From contig WPIO01000420.1 of NCBI GenBank assembly GCA_009760855.2, positions 1 through 50,402 on the forward strand: DNA of 50,402 nt, read 5' to 3'. This DNA comes from Cristatella mucedo (lineage: Eukaryota > Bryozoa > Phylactolaemata > Cristatellidae). A program made the translations under genes and the position numbers. The notes beneath the pieces were generated by a model. The model searched no databases. It was not told the origin of the DNA and worked only from the letters and a program-made list of their open reading frames with translations. Positions 49,597 through 50,402 of the stretch are shown here, piece by piece. Each line of letters starts with the position of its first letter. Position 1 is the first letter of the stretch.

Positions 49597-50300
49597 ATAA
49601 TAATAAAAATTAAAATAATAATGCACTTGATAAAGCACCCTCAGAGACCTCAATCTGTTTCTAGGCGCTTTATATTTTCTGCAAAGGTATATGCGATTGA
49701 ATGGTGAGTACTATCATGCTTGATAAACAACATGAATAATATGGTTAGGGGCTGACATGCACAGGGTCAGTATACAAGTGTGTTTAGTGGCAGCATGCAC
49801 TGTGTCAGCACGCATCAGTACATGAAGACGAATCACAGGGACCCGCTAAATGCTGTCCTAAAAAGTGTGTTTTTAAGTTCTTTTTCCATGTCATCAAGTG
49901 AGGAGATATTTTGACTCAAGTCGGGAGTGAGTTCCGGGCTTTGGGAGCATACGAACGTAATGCACGGTCTCTAAAGGATTTTAGGTTTGTGCGAGGTATT
50001 GGTGAACTGTTGGATTCTAAAATGCAGTTGGTACTATGCTTGGCCTAAAGAGGCAGTAGATCTGAGAGATAGGCTGGAGCCAAAGAATGAAGGGGAACCT
50101 AAAATTGAGTGACAAACTTTGACGTCGATTCGTTGCTTGACTGGTAGCTAGTGCAGGTCAGCGAGAAGTGGTGAGATGTGGCAGCTGTGACGCTCACGAC
50201 AGACAAGTCCAGCTGCAGAGTTTTGCACCAGCTGTAGGCGCCTGATTGCACATACAGGTAGCCCAGCAAGCAGCGAGTTACAGAATAAGGAGAAGCTTGT
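49597..50300 (-). mobile_element. LINE-A C-terminus and 3' end (start of partial third unit)
   Basis: Same flank (GGGCAGTGAAATAATAATAA) and same LINE-A sequence as the starts of units 1 and 2, but it continues past GCTGTGACGCT (50194) into CACGACAGACAAGTCCAGCT and GCGCCTGATTGCACATAC, i.e. the regular LINE-A frame (reverse of the AIRRLQQVQNS block at 21180-21250). Units 1 and 2 switch there to inverted LINE sequence. So the third unit shares only its first 600 bp with them. Confidence 0.9.
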
Positions 50301-50402
50301 TGGGTAGCATCGCTTATCGTCGGACAGCTACCCGAATTTAACCAGTTTTTGGTTCAGGCGAGCACGTCGAGGCCTTTTGTAGAAACAAGGTCGCTTTAAT
50401 AA
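50301..50402. other. Window end, unassigned
   Basis: Remaining 100 bp with no clear match. Confidence 0.3.

Overview
This window reads as nuclear DNA from an invertebrate animal. There are no compact ORFs or operons, and the intergenic space is full of decayed non-LTR retrotransposons (LINEs), tRNA-derived SINEs and microsatellites (TC, GA, CA, TAA, AT). The only convincing host-gene pieces are short exons with splice sites. The species cannot be named from sequence alone. No rRNA or functional tRNA gene, CRISPR array, or viral or bacterial gene is visible.

Host gene: on the + strand, a signal-peptide exon (26177-26237) and a 420-bp extracellular-domain exon (32818-33237) fit one split gene. 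The first ends in phase 1 and the second begins and ends in phase 1. The second has six cysteines and several N-glycosylation sequons. Further exons presumably lie outside the window or were not recognised.

Repeats: two CR1/L2-like LINE groups dominate. 'LINE-A' ends in a conserved tail (about AAGCGCCTAGAAAGAGATT, then GTTCTCTGAGGGCGCTTTAT) followed by (TTA)n, and is present many times in both orientations, mostly 5'-truncated. 'LINE-B' has a recognisable APE endonuclease and reverse transcriptase at 35060-37020 and many C-terminal fragments. A GC-rich block at 38985-41480 holds a degenerate reverse transcriptase of a different, R2-like kind on the minus strand. Two tRNA-headed SINE families occur; one ends in the LINE-A tail and was probably mobilised by that LINE.

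Layout: 0-9.9 kb, scattered LINE/SINE fragments and one long unexplained minus ORF; 9.9-13.5 kb, a satellite-like array (about 150-180 bp period) enclosed by inward-facing LINE-A ends, then inverted LINE-A ends; 13.5-19.6 kb, a compound repeat present twice with different secondary insertions; 20.4-22.6 kb, two long minus LINE fragments; 22.6-33.2 kb, the relatively unique region carrying the host exons; 33.8-42.8 kb, LINE-B, inverted LINE-A pieces and the R2-like block; 42.85-50.4 kb, a tandem duplication of a 3.3-3.5 kb compound unit with a third partial copy.

Protein-level statements come from reading the translations by eye; no database search was possible.
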